64,000 bases of DNA from Rhizobium leguminosarum bv. viciae USDA 2370 (GTDB taxonomy: Bacteria; Pseudomonadota; Alphaproteobacteria; Rhizobiales; Rhizobiaceae), in contig NZ_MRDL01000051.1 of assembly GCF_002008365.1 (NCBI RefSeq), positions 124,001 through 188,000 on the forward strand. The letters run 5' to 3'. The translations under genes were made by a program, and so were the position numbers. The notes beneath the pieces are model-generated. The model made no database searches, was not told the origin of the DNA, and saw nothing but the letters and a program-made list of their open reading frames with translations. This document shows positions 43,536 through 51,829 of the stretch, piece by piece (positions within the stretch are counted from its first letter, which is position 1; each line of letters begins with the position of its first letter).

Positions 43536-44333
43536 TCAGGCCGTCTTCCTGCTCAAGAACAGCGCAGTTTCCTTGCGGACCTCAAGCACGCCGTTGCACT
43601 GCCTGAACGCATCGGCAATGGCTTGACGGAACTTGGTGAGCTGCAGTTCGCCGGCGCCATCGCCGGGTGGATAGGAGGTGAGCGCCAGGAATACATCCTC
43701 GGGCTCAGTGATCCGCAGGCTTGCCGGATGCTGCGACATGCTCACGTTTCCAAATTGCGACCGCATCAATCGTTCGGCAGCGTCATATCCGAAGGCTTCG
43801 GCAGCCGGATCGGATGGGGCACTGCCGAATATGGTCGTTAGCTCGTAGATCTCGCGCATATTGCCGGCGCCGTTGGTTGTGACCGCGAGTAAGCCGCCTG
43901 GTTTCAGCACTCTTGACATGTCCGCGATGCCGGCGGCCGGGTTGGGCAGGTGATAGACCATATGCATCGCGACCACGGCATCGAACACGCCATCTTCGAA
44001 GGGGAGTGCGGCTGCGTCGGCTTGGCAACCCCGGACGGAGCCGAATGGCAGGGCGCTGCAACGCGCCACCGCCTCGTCGACCATGCCTTGTGAAAGGTCG
44101 GCGAGCGTCAGGTCAAGATTCTCCGGCAGCAGACCTGCCGTTGTTGCCCAGAACCAGGCCGGCCCGCAGCCGACGTCGAGGACACGAGCGCCTGGCTTCA
44201 GGGACAACCGCGCCGCAACCCATGGAAACCAGGCCGTCTCGGCGATGGTGTATTGGCTGTGCAGCCGAGCCCGCGCGGCGAGCTTCCGGCTGTCCCCATA
44301 CTGTCCCGCATTGTCTGCTGTTATGGAGGACAT
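43536..44333 (-). CDS. Class I SAM-dependent methyltransferase
   Basis: A 265-residue methyltransferase of Methyltransf_11 type. Motif I is VLDVGCGPAWFW near residue 55, strand 2 ends with LTLADLSQGM, and the post-I region is ADAAALPFEDGVFDAVVAMHMVYHLP. The acceptor is unknown. It diverges from ohr, with about 270 bases between, and an OhrR-type site lies in that gap. A link to peroxide control is possible, but the site is close to ohr and far from this gene. Confidence 0.87.
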   Translation of the reverse strand: MSSITADNAGQYGDSRKLAARARLHSQYTIAETAWFPWVAARLSLKPGARVLDVGCGPAWFWATTAGLLPENLDLTLADLSQGMVDEAVARCSALPFGSVRGCQADAAALPFEDGVFDAVVAMHMVYHLPNPAAGIADMSRVLKPGGLLAVTTNGAGNMREIYELTTIFGSAPSDPAAEAFGYDAAERLMRSQFGNVSMSQHPASLRITEPEDVFLALTSYPPGDGAGELQLTKFRQAIADAFRQCNGVLEVRKETALFLSRKTA

Positions 44334-44499
44334 GTCATCTCTCCGGGCTTTTCATGGACGCCACCTCGCGCTTGCCGGCAGAACCTATAGAGGGCTCTGT
44401 TCCCGGGCAAGACGTGACTTTGCTCAGCGGATAGGTCTGCTCGCGCAGCTGCCGTCGAGGATTGCCTTGATGTGATGAGTTTGTCGGAGAAACAAATCG

Positions 44500-44516
44500 T
44501 ATCCGATTAAATCGGA
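44500..44516. promoter_or_regulatory. OhrR operator, distal site at ohr
   Basis: tatccgattaaatcgga is an imperfect palindrome. Its core tatccgattaaatcg is identical to the site in front of ohrR (48740-48754). It lies just upstream of the -35 box of ohr. Confidence 0.75.
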
Positions 44517-44522
44517 ATGTTG

Positions 44523-44551
44523 TTGACATCGGTTTTGGTGCGGCGTATTAG
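44523..44551 (+). promoter_or_regulatory. Promoter of ohr
   Basis: TTGACA (44523-44528) and TATTAG (44546-44551) are separated by exactly 17 bases, a near-consensus housekeeping promoter. OhrR-type palindromes lie on both sides, so bound repressor would cover it. Confidence 0.8.
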
Positions 44552-44553
44552 AG

Positions 44554-44576
44554 CGCATCCGATTTAATCGGATGCG
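44554..44576. promoter_or_regulatory. OhrR operator, proximal site at ohr
   Basis: A perfect 23-base palindrome with one central T: cgcatccgatt, T, aatcggatgcg. It starts three bases after the -10 box, so it covers the transcription start. Confidence 0.82.
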
Positions 44577-44605
44577 TAATAAATCCAAACCGAAAGGATA
44601 TCACC

Positions 44606-45001
44606 ATGACCGAGAAGCTTCTCTTTACCGGCAAAACCCACATCTCCGGCGGCCGCAACGGCTCTGCACGCAGCAGCGACGGCACGATCGACATCAAGCT
44701 GCCGCAACCTCATCCAGCTGCCGAAAACCTGTTCGGCATCGCCTGGTCGGCCTGCTATATCGGCGCCATCGAGTTCGCCGCCTCGCAGCGGAAGATCACG
44801 CTGCCGGCCGGTCCCGAGGTCGATGCGGAGATCGATCTTAACGTCGATAACGGTTCCTTCTTCCTCAGGGCGCGCCTCAATGTCAGCCTGCTCGGCATCG
44901 ATCGCGACGTCGCGCAGGAGCTGATCGAGGCAGCCCATGGCATCTGCCCTTATTCCAAGGCGACACACGGCAATATCGACGTCGAGACCAAGCTTGTCTG
45001 A
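44606..45001 (+). CDS. ohr: Organic hydroperoxide resistance protein (OsmC/Ohr family)
   Basis: A 131-residue thiol peroxidase that reduces organic and lipid hydroperoxides using lipoyl-type thiols. The peroxidatic cysteine is C50 in FGIAWSACYIGAIE and the resolving cysteine is C114 in HGICPYSKAT, both in Ohr-specific contexts rather than OsmC ones. The N-terminal GRNGSARSSDGTIDIKL carries the conserved arginine. AAAGGA lies about ten bases before the ATG. The promoter is near consensus and flanked by two operators for OhrR, whose gene lies at 48186-48692. Confidence 0.93.
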   Translation: MTEKLLFTGKTHISGGRNGSARSSDGTIDIKLPQPHPAAENLFGIAWSACYIGAIEFAASQRKITLPAGPEVDAEIDLNVDNGSFFLRARLNVSLLGIDRDVAQELIEAAHGICPYSKATHGNIDVETKLV

Positions 45002-45118
45002 GCGCGGAAGGGTAGACCTCACCGCCAGAGGATTTGATGCGGAGGGCCTGCCGATCGCCGGCAGACCCCTTCCTGAGGTAGCAGGCACCGGAAATCTTGC
45101 CGATCTGGAGAATACGCC

Positions 45119-46162
45119 ATGATCAATAGCCACGCCCAACCGCACCAGGCCTATGACGAGTTTTCGCTCGTGCTCGATCCTGATGTCTATGAGCCGTTGC
45201 CCGATGACTGGCTGATCGGCATCACCGACGTCGTCAGCTCGACCGCGGCGATCCGGTCGGGGCGCTATGAAGACGTCAACTATGCCGGCGCATCTGTTAT
45301 CGCGGCGCTCGGCAATGCCTGGGGTTCGTTCGATTTCCCCTTCGTGTTTCGTGGGGATGGGGCGGCATTCGCCTTGCCGCCGCACGGCATCATGGCCGCG
45401 ACCTCGGCGTTGCGGCAGGTCGCGAGCTTTGCAAGAAGCGATCTCGATCTTACCCTTCGGATCGGGCTGCTGACCGTGCGTGAAATCCGCAATAGTGGGC
45501 GCGACGTCAGAATTGCCCGCTATGCGGCTTCGGAAAACGCGACCTATGCGATGTTTGCAGGGGGAGGGCTCAAATGGGCGGAGCAGCAGATCAAGAGCGG
45601 CCGGTATCTGGTCAAGCCGGGCCGCTACGCGACGAAGCCTGATCTGGCTGGCCTCAGCTGTGACTGGACCCCGTTCCCAAGCCAACGTGGCGAGATCCTG
45701 TCGCTGCTGGTCGAGCCAAGTGACCATATCGGTCCCGAGGTCTTTGCGGCGCTGGCGAAACGTGTGCTTGCGGTTTTCGATGCCGCGCCGCGCCAGTCTC
45801 ATCCGCTTCCCGGCGGTGTTCCTTTGTCAGGAGAAAGTGGGAAGCAGGTCGATGCGAAAGGCTGGTCGGAGGTCGCCGCCAATTCGGATTTCCGCAAGTT
45901 CGACGACGGTTTGCGCCTGACGCTGGACTGCACGCCGCAACAGATCGACAGGGTCGAAGCGATCCTCGTTCCGGCAAGGGCGCGCGGCGAGATCAACTTC
46001 GGACTGCACCGCCAGTCGCATGCGCTGATGACTTGTCTCGTGCCATCGGACAGGCCGGATTCGCACCTGCATTTTCTCGACGGAATGGGCGGCGGTTATG
46101 CGAGGGCGGCCGAGATGATGGAGGCTGGTGCGCTTGACGACGTCCAGCATCATGCGCGCTGA
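45119..46162 (+). CDS. DUF3095 family protein (cyclase-like)
   Basis: A 347-residue cytosolic protein of the DUF3095 family. The N-terminal 190 residues resemble a nucleotide cyclase fold (DWLIGITDVVSSTAAIRSGRYEDVN, PFVFRGDGAAFALP). The aspartates in ITDVVSST and FRGDGA sit where cyclases bind metal. The C-terminal part is specific to the family. No reaction is established. It follows ohr by 117 bases on the same strand and could be read from the ohr promoter. Confidence 0.85.
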   Translation: MINSHAQPHQAYDEFSLVLDPDVYEPLPDDWLIGITDVVSSTAAIRSGRYEDVNYAGASVIAALGNAWGSFDFPFVFRGDGAAFALPPHGIMAATSALRQVASFARSDLDLTLRIGLLTVREIRNSGRDVRIARYAASENATYAMFAGGGLKWAEQQIKSGRYLVKPGRYATKPDLAGLSCDWTPFPSQRGEILSLLVEPSDHIGPEVFAALAKRVLAVFDAAPRQSHPLPGGVPLSGESGKQVDAKGWSEVAANSDFRKFDDGLRLTLDCTPQQIDRVEAILVPARARGEINFGLHRQSHALMTCLVPSDRPDSHLHFLDGMGGGYARAAEMMEAGALDDVQHHAR

Positions 46163-46203
46163 AGGCCCGTTCAGCCGGCGGGACGTCGTGACCGCCAAGC
46201 GAC

Positions 46204-46620
46204 CTAAGCGGGCGTGCCTGGTTCCCGCATGGCCAGGTTTGCCAGCATCTCAGTGAGCTGAGGCAACGCCAATTCGGCTTCTTTTTCTATCGCGGCGGCG
46301 GTGAACCATCTGAGCTCGGTGTGTTCATCACCGATAAGTCGCGGCCGGCCGTGCCATTTATCGACGTGATAGACATGGAACGTGACGGATGCTTCGGGCG
46401 GGCCTTCCGATCCGAACCGTCCTGCAAACTGCCAGAGCTCCGGCGTCACGCCTATTTCTTCCATCAATTCCCGGCACATTGCCGTCTCGGCGTCTTCACC
46501 CTCTTCGATATGGCCGCCCGGGAGGCTCCAGCGATCCGGGTGCACCTTGCGCTCCGAACTGCGCCTGGCCAGAAGAACGGTTCCGTTCTGGCTCAAGACG
46601 CCCATCGCGATGTCGGGCAT
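46204..46620 (-). CDS. NUDIX hydrolase
   Basis: A 138-residue NUDIX enzyme that cleaves a nucleoside diphosphate linked to another group. The Nudix box is complete: GHIEEGEDAETAMCRELMEE followed by IGV, with all the metal-binding glutamates. The surrounding LLARRSSERKVHPDRWSLPG is typical of MutT-like members acting on oxidised or other nucleotides. The start at 46620 was chosen because GAGGAGAGGAG lies directly before it; the frame stays open 25 codons further. It converges with the DUF3095 gene. Confidence 0.92.
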   Translation of the reverse strand: MPDIAMGVLSQNGTVLLARRSSERKVHPDRWSLPGGHIEEGEDAETAMCRELMEEIGVTPELWQFAGRFGSEGPPEASVTFHVYHVDKWHGRPRLIGDEHTELRWFTAAAIEKEAELALPQLTEMLANLAMREPGTPA

Positions 46621-46851
46621 GCATTCTCCTCTCCTCATCAATCTCGCGCCGATGCTGCCCACAGCCACGGCTCTTTGCAATGACCAGTCGTCCATCGAGA
46701 CAGTCGAGGTACAGCCTGACAGGGTAAGTTGACCCCTGTATTGCCCGGGCGCATAGTCCCCGGACAGACGCGAATGACCTGCTGCTGCGAACGAGGTCGG
46801 TCAGTCGATCTTCGTCCGTTTCCGAACAGATCAAACGGAGAGGAGAGCGTC

Positions 46852-48153
46852 ATGCCACCCACATCCCTATCAACGCCCACGCGGCGCGAGCTGCTTGCGG
46901 CCACGGCCGCCGCCGGGGCCATCGGCATGCTTGGCGGGACGCGCAGCGCTGAGGCAAACGGCGACGGGCTTAGCCCCTTCAGCGTCAATTTCCCCGAGGA
47001 TCAGCTTGACGATCTGCGCCGGCGCGTCGCGGCCACCCGTTGGCCTGACAAGGAGACTGTTGCGGACGAATCCCAGGGCGTGCAGCTCGCAACGATCCAG
47101 AAACTCGCGAAACATTGGGCGACGGATTACGACTGGCGTAAGATGGAGGCGCGGCTCAATGCTTTGCCGCAATTCATCACCGAGATCGACGGGCTGGATA
47201 TCCACTTCATTCACGTGCGCTCCCAGCATAAAAATGCGCTGCCGTTGATCGTCACACATGGATGGCCTGGCTCGATCATCGAGCAGCTGAAGATCATCGA
47301 ACCGCTCACGGATCCCACGGCGCATGGCGGGAGCGAAGAGGACGCATTTGACGTGGTGATCCCGTCTTTGCCGGGCTACGGCTTTTCCGGGAAACCGACG
47401 GGGTCGGGGAACTGGAACCCGCCGCGCATCGCGCACGCCTGGGTGACGCTGATGCAACGTCTCGGCTACACGAAGTTCGTGGCGCAGGGTGGCGACTGGG
47501 GCAACGCGGTCACCGAATTGATGGCGGTGCAGGAGCCGCCGGGATTGCTCGGCATCCACACGAACATGGCGGCCACGGTTCCGGCTGACATCGCCAAGGC
47601 TCTTGCCGCCGGCGGCATGCCGCCAGCCGACCTGTCGCCGGACGAAAGGCGCGCCTTCGATCAGCTCGACGATTTCTACAAGAATGGGCTGGGCTATGCC
47701 ATCGAGATGAACAACCGGCCGCAGACGCTCTACGGCATCGTCGACTCGCCGATCGGGCTTGCGTCGTGGATGCTCGATCACGACATCCGCAGTTACCGGC
47801 TAATCGCCCGCGTTTTCGACGGAGAGCCCGAGGGGCTGACCAAGGACGATATCCTCGACAACGTCACGCTCTACTGGCTGACGAACACCGCAATCTCCTC
47901 GGCACGCCTCTATTGGGACAACGCGCACCATCCGTCGGGCGGGTTCTTCGACCCCAGGGGCATCAAGATCCCGGTGGCGGTCAGTGCTTTTCCCGATGAG
48001 ATCTACCAGGCGCCGCAGAGCTGGGCGGAGAAGGCCTATCCGAAGCTCATCCACTACAACCGGCTGCCGAAGGGCGGTCACTTCGCCGCCTGGGAACAGC
48101 CGATGGCTTTCACTGCCGAGCTTAGGACGGCGTTCCGGCCGCTGCGGCAGTAG
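46852..48153 (+). CDS. Epoxide hydrolase with Tat signal
   Basis: A 433-residue exported alpha/beta hydrolase of the epoxide hydrolase group. The N-terminus carries a Tat-like signal (TPTRRELLAATAAAGAIGML). The EHN domain follows (FSVNFPEDQLDDLRRRVAATRWPD), then the oxyanion HGWPGS, the nucleophile aspartate in AQGGDWGNAVTE and the catalytic histidine in KGGHFAAWEQP. GGAGAGGAGA before the ATG supports this start. A paralogue of the same build lies at 59889-61235. It stands next to ohrR, with converging stop codons 30 bases apart. The substrate is unknown. Confidence 0.92.
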   Translation: MPPTSLSTPTRRELLAATAAAGAIGMLGGTRSAEANGDGLSPFSVNFPEDQLDDLRRRVAATRWPDKETVADESQGVQLATIQKLAKHWATDYDWRKMEARLNALPQFITEIDGLDIHFIHVRSQHKNALPLIVTHGWPGSIIEQLKIIEPLTDPTAHGGSEEDAFDVVIPSLPGYGFSGKPTGSGNWNPPRIAHAWVTLMQRLGYTKFVAQGGDWGNAVTELMAVQEPPGLLGIHTNMAATVPADIAKALAAGGMPPADLSPDERRAFDQLDDFYKNGLGYAIEMNNRPQTLYGIVDSPIGLASWMLDHDIRSYRLIARVFDGEPEGLTKDDILDNVTLYWLTNTAISSARLYWDNAHHPSGGFFDPRGIKIPVAVSAFPDEIYQAPQSWAEKAYPKLIHYNRLPKGGHFAAWEQPMAFTAELRTAFRPLRQ

Positions 48154-48185
48154 ACCCGGCCCGGATCAGGCGACTGATGCCGCGA

Positions 48186-48692
48186 TCACGATTTCCCCGG
48201 TTCGCCCTGCGTTGACCGCAGCAGGTTGTCGCGTAGCGTCGTCACCGATTTCTGCACGACGGGAAAGTCGTCGCCGAGGCCGATGGCGCCAAGCAGCGCG
48301 TTGCCGGGATCGGTTTCAACCAGTTGGCGTCCTGCCGGCGTCAGGCTGACCCGCACCTGCCGTTCATCGGCGGGATCGCGGTGACGGGTGATAAAACCAT
48401 TCGACTCCAGCTTCTTGAGGATGGGAGTCAGGGTGTTGGATTCGAGGAACATCTTTTCCCCCAACACGCCGACGGTCTGGTCGTCCTCTTCGGAGAGGGC
48501 CACCATAGCGATATATTGGGTGTAGGTCAGGCCAAGCTCGTCCAGGATTGGCTTATAGGCGCGGCCGAAGGCGAGATTTGCCGAATAGACCGCGAAGCAC
48601 AGGAAATTCGAAAGTTTCCGGCCGTCCTTGCCCGCCGGCGGGGAGGCGGGCGCGGGCATATCCGGCCCCTTAGCTGCTTTAGATGTCGGCAT
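48186..48692 (-). CDS. ohrR: Organic hydroperoxide-sensing repressor (MarR family)
   Basis: A 168-residue MarR-type repressor. The sensing cysteine is C32 in NFLCFAVYSANLAFGRAYKPIL, the OhrR signature, and it is the only cysteine in the protein, so this is a one-cysteine OhrR. The winged helix reads VGVLGEKMFLESNTLTPILKKLESNGFITRHRDPADERQV. Oxidation by organic peroxide should release DNA. The N-terminal 22 residues are an unusual proline-rich addition. The same operator is found before ohrR and before ohr, 3.2 kb away, although the two genes are usually adjacent. Confidence 0.93.
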   Translation of the reverse strand: MPTSKAAKGPDMPAPASPPAGKDGRKLSNFLCFAVYSANLAFGRAYKPILDELGLTYTQYIAMVALSEEDDQTVGVLGEKMFLESNTLTPILKKLESNGFITRHRDPADERQVRVSLTPAGRQLVETDPGNALLGAIGLGDDFPVVQKSVTTLRDNLLRSTQGEPGKS

Positions 48693-48739
48693 CGGTCCAT
48701 CCTGTCCGGGCTTTCTAACGATGAGACCTATATAAGTCG

Positions 48740-48754
48740 TATCCGATTAAATCG
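48740..48754. promoter_or_regulatory. OhrR operator and promoter of ohrR
   Basis: tatccgattaaatcg is identical to the core of the distal ohr site. On the minus strand a plausible promoter (TTGCGA, 17 bases, TATATA) overlaps it, so OhrR would block its own transcription. Confidence 0.72.
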
Positions 48755-48804
48755 CAATGGTGTCGAAGTCGGTTTTCGATCCTGCCGTGGTGACCCGACA
48801 AAGA

Positions 48805-49860
48805 TCAGCGGAAACTCCTGGGAGGCTTCCCATACTTCTTGCGAAAAGCGGTCGCGAAATGGGCGGAGTCGGAGAATCCGATTTCAAAGGCGATCGCCGT
48901 CATGGGCAGTGGGCTATTTTCGACCAGAAAACGGCCATAGCGCAATCTCGTCTCGACGATAAAGCGCTTCGGGGTCATGCCGATATTGTCCTGGAAGAGA
49001 CGCGCGAACTGGCGTGGCGACAGGCCGACCATAAAGGCCACCTGTTCCGGTGAGACGTCGCGGCCTTTCCGACTCTCGATGAGAACGACGGCTCGCTGTA
49101 TGCGCGAATCTTCTGTGCGGCGAAATGTTGTGGCGCGGCCGTGATCGAAGACGCTCATGTGCTTCTGCTCCGTGAGCGAAAGCTGGTGCACCGCCTTAGC
49201 CGCCCGATCCGGTCCGCAATGCGTGCGGATGAGTTCAGTCATCAGCGACAGGATCGATACGCCGCCAGGCACGGTAATGCGACCGTTTTCGATCAGGAAA
49301 TCATCGCGCGTGGAGAAGGCTAGACGCGGAAAGGCAATCCGGAAATCCTCCGCATGAAACGGATGAACGCACGCCTTGCGTCCGGCAAGCAGTCCTTCCT
49401 GCGCCAAGACGAAGGCGCCCGTGCAAACACCAATTACCGGGACACCTGCCGATGCCGCCACCCTGAGATAGTCGCGATGCTTGCTGGGTGCAGCGCGCAG
49501 ATGTGGCAGCAGGCCACCGATAACCACGACGTAGTCGAAGTCGGTCGGGTTGGTGTAGGGCGCATCGGCATGAACCCGGATGCCGCAGCTGGCGACCGCT
49601 GCATGGCCCGGAGCCCCCATGATCGACCAGCGACAATGTAATGGACGGGAATTGTCGGCGAAGTCCGCCGCATGCCTGAGAGGCTCGACGATACCCGTCA
49701 GCGACATCATCGGGAAGGTCGGCCAGAGGAGAATGCCGACGGAGAGATCGGCCTTTCGGTCGCGTGCGACCAGAAGCCGCTCGGCCCAAAGATCGTCGAG
49801 CCAGCGCACATAGTCTGGCTCGCCGGCGGATGCTTCAGGAGGTTGCTCGGATGTGATCAT
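48805..49860 (-). CDS. GlxA-type AraC regulator with DJ-1/PfpI domain
   Basis: A 351-residue regulator. Residues 25-200 form a DJ-1/PfpI-like amidotransferase fold with the elbow VIGVCTGAFVLAQEGLLAGRKA. The C-terminal 100 residues carry AraC helix-turn-helix motifs (VSPEQVAFMVGLSPRQFARLFQ and MTAIAFEIGFSDSAHFATAFRKKYGKPP). This build is shared by ArgR of Pseudomonas, GbdR and GlxA, which control amino acid or betaine use. It diverges from the ABC importer operon at 50010 with 150 bases between, so it is the likely activator of that operon. The start is the ATG at 49860. Confidence 0.92.
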   Translation of the reverse strand: MITSEQPPEASAGEPDYVRWLDDLWAERLLVARDRKADLSVGILLWPTFPMMSLTGIVEPLRHAADFADNSRPLHCRWSIMGAPGHAAVASCGIRVHADAPYTNPTDFDYVVVIGGLLPHLRAAPSKHRDYLRVAASAGVPVIGVCTGAFVLAQEGLLAGRKACVHPFHAEDFRIAFPRLAFSTRDDFLIENGRITVPGGVSILSLMTELIRTHCGPDRAAKAVHQLSLTEQKHMSVFDHGRATTFRRTEDSRIQRAVVLIESRKGRDVSPEQVAFMVGLSPRQFARLFQDNIGMTPKRFIVETRLRYGRFLVENSPLPMTAIAFEIGFSDSAHFATAFRKKYGKPPRSFR

Positions 49861-50009
49861 GGCGCAGCCATGTCCTTTTTTCAAAGAAAATGTCTGATTT
49901 ATAAAATTCAGGCGCGGTCTTCAGTGTCAAGTTTCTTCTCGTCGAACGCGACATCCGGGGAGCAGAAACCACCGGACCGGGGAACCAACAAATCAAGGAT
50001 CACAGAACA

Positions 50010-50888
50010 ATGGCACTTTCTCTTTCGAGAAGGATGGTGACGTGCGCTCTGCTGGCAGGCAGCTTCATGTCCCTTTCATCTATCGCCAATGCTTTCGAAC
50101 TTGCCGAGCAGGGCAAGCTGACGGTTGCCTTCACCGGCGACATGCCCGGCTCCGGCTGGCAGGACGGGAAGCTGATAGGCTACGACGGTGAAATCATGCA
50201 GCGCATTGCCGACAAGCTCGGCCTCAAGATTGAGCCGGCGCTCATGGAATGGTCGGGTACGATCGCCTCCGTTCAGTCAGGCCGCGTCGACGTCATGCTC
50301 GGCACCATGGGCTGGACCGAAAAGCGTACGAAGATCATGAGTTTGTCTGAGCCGATCCACTACTTCAAAAATGGCATCATGCAATCGACGAAGACGAGTT
50401 GGGACAAGCTTTCCGATTTGGAAGGCAAGAAGATCGGCACGATCACCGGCTTTTCGTTCATTCCGGAATTGAAGAGCATCAAAGATCTTCAGCTCTCGCT
50501 CTACGACACGTCCGACGCGGCCGTGCGCGATCTTATTGCCGGGCGCATCGACGCGGTCATCGGCGATCCGCCGGTGGTCTCCTATGCCATCAAGCAGAAC
50601 CCTGATTGGAATATGCACTTCCTTGCCTTCACCGATAACAGCCCGGACTTCCCGCTGCTGACCGGTCTCGGCCAGGTGGTCTATGGCCTCAATCAGAAGA
50701 ACGACGATCTGCGCCAGAAGATGGACGCCATCATCGCTGATATGTGGAAGACTTGCGAGATGAAGGAAATCGGCGCCCGCTACGGATTGTCGTCGGATGT
50801 CTGGTTCAAGCCGGTGGGCCAAAACTTCCGAGCCGGCGTCGATCGCCCGGCAGATTACAAGCTGCCGTCTTGCGCAGCTGGCGGCTGA
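50010..50888 (+). CDS. Amino acid ABC transporter substrate-binding protein
   Basis: A 292-residue periplasmic binding protein of family 3. The signal peptide is CALLAGSFMSLSSIANA. The mature protein reads GKLTVAFTGDMPGSGWQDGKLIGYDGEIMQRIADKLGLKIEP, with the family 3 signature, and later GTMGWTEKRTKIMSLSEPI. It should deliver a polar amino acid or a derivative to the permeases encoded downstream. The first ligand-contact segment differs from those of classic His, Arg or Gln binders, so the ligand cannot be named. A repeat with strong hairpins separates it from the ATPase gene and may raise its relative mRNA level. Confidence 0.92.
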   Translation: MALSLSRRMVTCALLAGSFMSLSSIANAFELAEQGKLTVAFTGDMPGSGWQDGKLIGYDGEIMQRIADKLGLKIEPALMEWSGTIASVQSGRVDVMLGTMGWTEKRTKIMSLSEPIHYFKNGIMQSTKTSWDKLSDLEGKKIGTITGFSFIPELKSIKDLQLSLYDTSDAAVRDLIAGRIDAVIGDPPVVSYAIKQNPDWNMHFLAFTDNSPDFPLLTGLGQVVYGLNQKNDDLRQKMDAIIADMWKTCEMKEIGARYGLSSDVWFKPVGQNFRAGVDRPADYKLPSCAAGG

Positions 50889-50941
50889 ACGGCCGTGCGG
50901 ACGGAATCTACACGGCAGCTTTCGTCCACCCTCTTCGCCTA

Positions 50942-51045
50942 CTGCATAATTCCTTAAATCGGAATCGATTTCAGGAGAAAATTATCCAGCAATTCAAAGT
51001 GCTACAGCGTCCTTGGCGCGTCTGAAAAGACGCGCGGCGCTGTAG
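50942..51045. repeat. About 104-bp palindromic repeat inside the ABC operon
   Basis: Starts ctgcataatt and ends gcgctgtag. Parts are a first palindrome (ctgcataatt with a near-complement at attatccag, and aaatcg/cgattt inside), then ctacagcg/cgctgtag enclosing gcgcgtct-GAAA-agacgcgc. A second copy begins at 63931. Size and two-palindrome design resemble rhizobial RIME elements; identity was not checked. Confidence 0.8.
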
Positions 51046-51069
51046 ATATAATCGCATAAGGAAACGGCG

Positions 51070-51822
51070 ATGAATGCGCTTCTCAGCGTTGCAGGCCTGC
51101 GCAAGAGCTATGGTCCTATCGAAGTTCTCAAAGGCATTGATTTCGATGTCGCGCCAGGTGAGAAGATTGCCCTGATCGGTCCATCCGGCTCTGGGAAATC
51201 CACCTGTCTGCGCTGCATGAATTTTCTGGAAAAGCCCAGTGCCGGCGAGATCCGCCTCGATGGCGAGCGCATCGGTGCGCGCAACGGCCATGTCATGAGC
51301 GACCGGCAACTTGCACCGCAACGCGCCGAGATGGGCATGGTCTTCCAGCTCTTCAATCTCTGGCCGCATCTGTCGGTGACGGAAAACGTGGCGATCGCGG
51401 CGCGCAAGGTGCGCGGCCTGCCTGCTGCCGAGGCCCGCGAACTGGCGTTGGAGATGTTGGCCAAAGTCCATATGACGCACCGCGCCGACGCCTCACCGCT
51501 CGAACTGTCCGGTGGCCAGCAGCAACGTGTCGCTATCGCGCGGGCGCTTGCCCAGAAGCCAAAGCTCATGCTGTTCGACGAGCCGACATCCGCACTCGAT
51601 CCCGAACTGGTCCAGGAGGTTCTGAAAGTGATGGAGGAGCTGGCAGCCGAAGGGCGCACGATGCTGATCGTCACGCACGAGATTGCGTTTGCGCGCGACA
51701 TTGCCGATCGCGTCCTGTTTCTTGACGGCGGCACCATCGTCGAAGCCGGGCCGGCGCGCCAGGTCATAACCGCTCCCCGCGAAGCGCGAACGCAAGCGTT
51801 TCTCAACAAGATCCGGCACTAG
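51070..51822 (+). CDS. Amino acid ABC transporter ATP-binding protein
   Basis: A 250-residue ATPase of the polar amino acid (GlnQ/HisP) group. It shows Walker A GPSGSGKST, the Q-loop in MVFQLFNLWPHLSVTENV, the signature LSGGQQQRVAIARAL, Walker B LMLFDEPTSALDPE and the H-loop in IVTHEIAF. It powers the importer with the two permeases that follow; the intergenic gap to the first is seven bases. Confidence 0.95.
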   Translation: MNALLSVAGLRKSYGPIEVLKGIDFDVAPGEKIALIGPSGSGKSTCLRCMNFLEKPSAGEIRLDGERIGARNGHVMSDRQLAPQRAEMGMVFQLFNLWPHLSVTENVAIAARKVRGLPAAEARELALEMLAKVHMTHRADASPLELSGGQQQRVAIARALAQKPKLMLFDEPTSALDPELVQEVLKVMEELAAEGRTMLIVTHEIAFARDIADRVLFLDGGTIVEAGPARQVITAPREARTQAFLNKIRH

Positions 51823-51829
51823 GCGCGTC

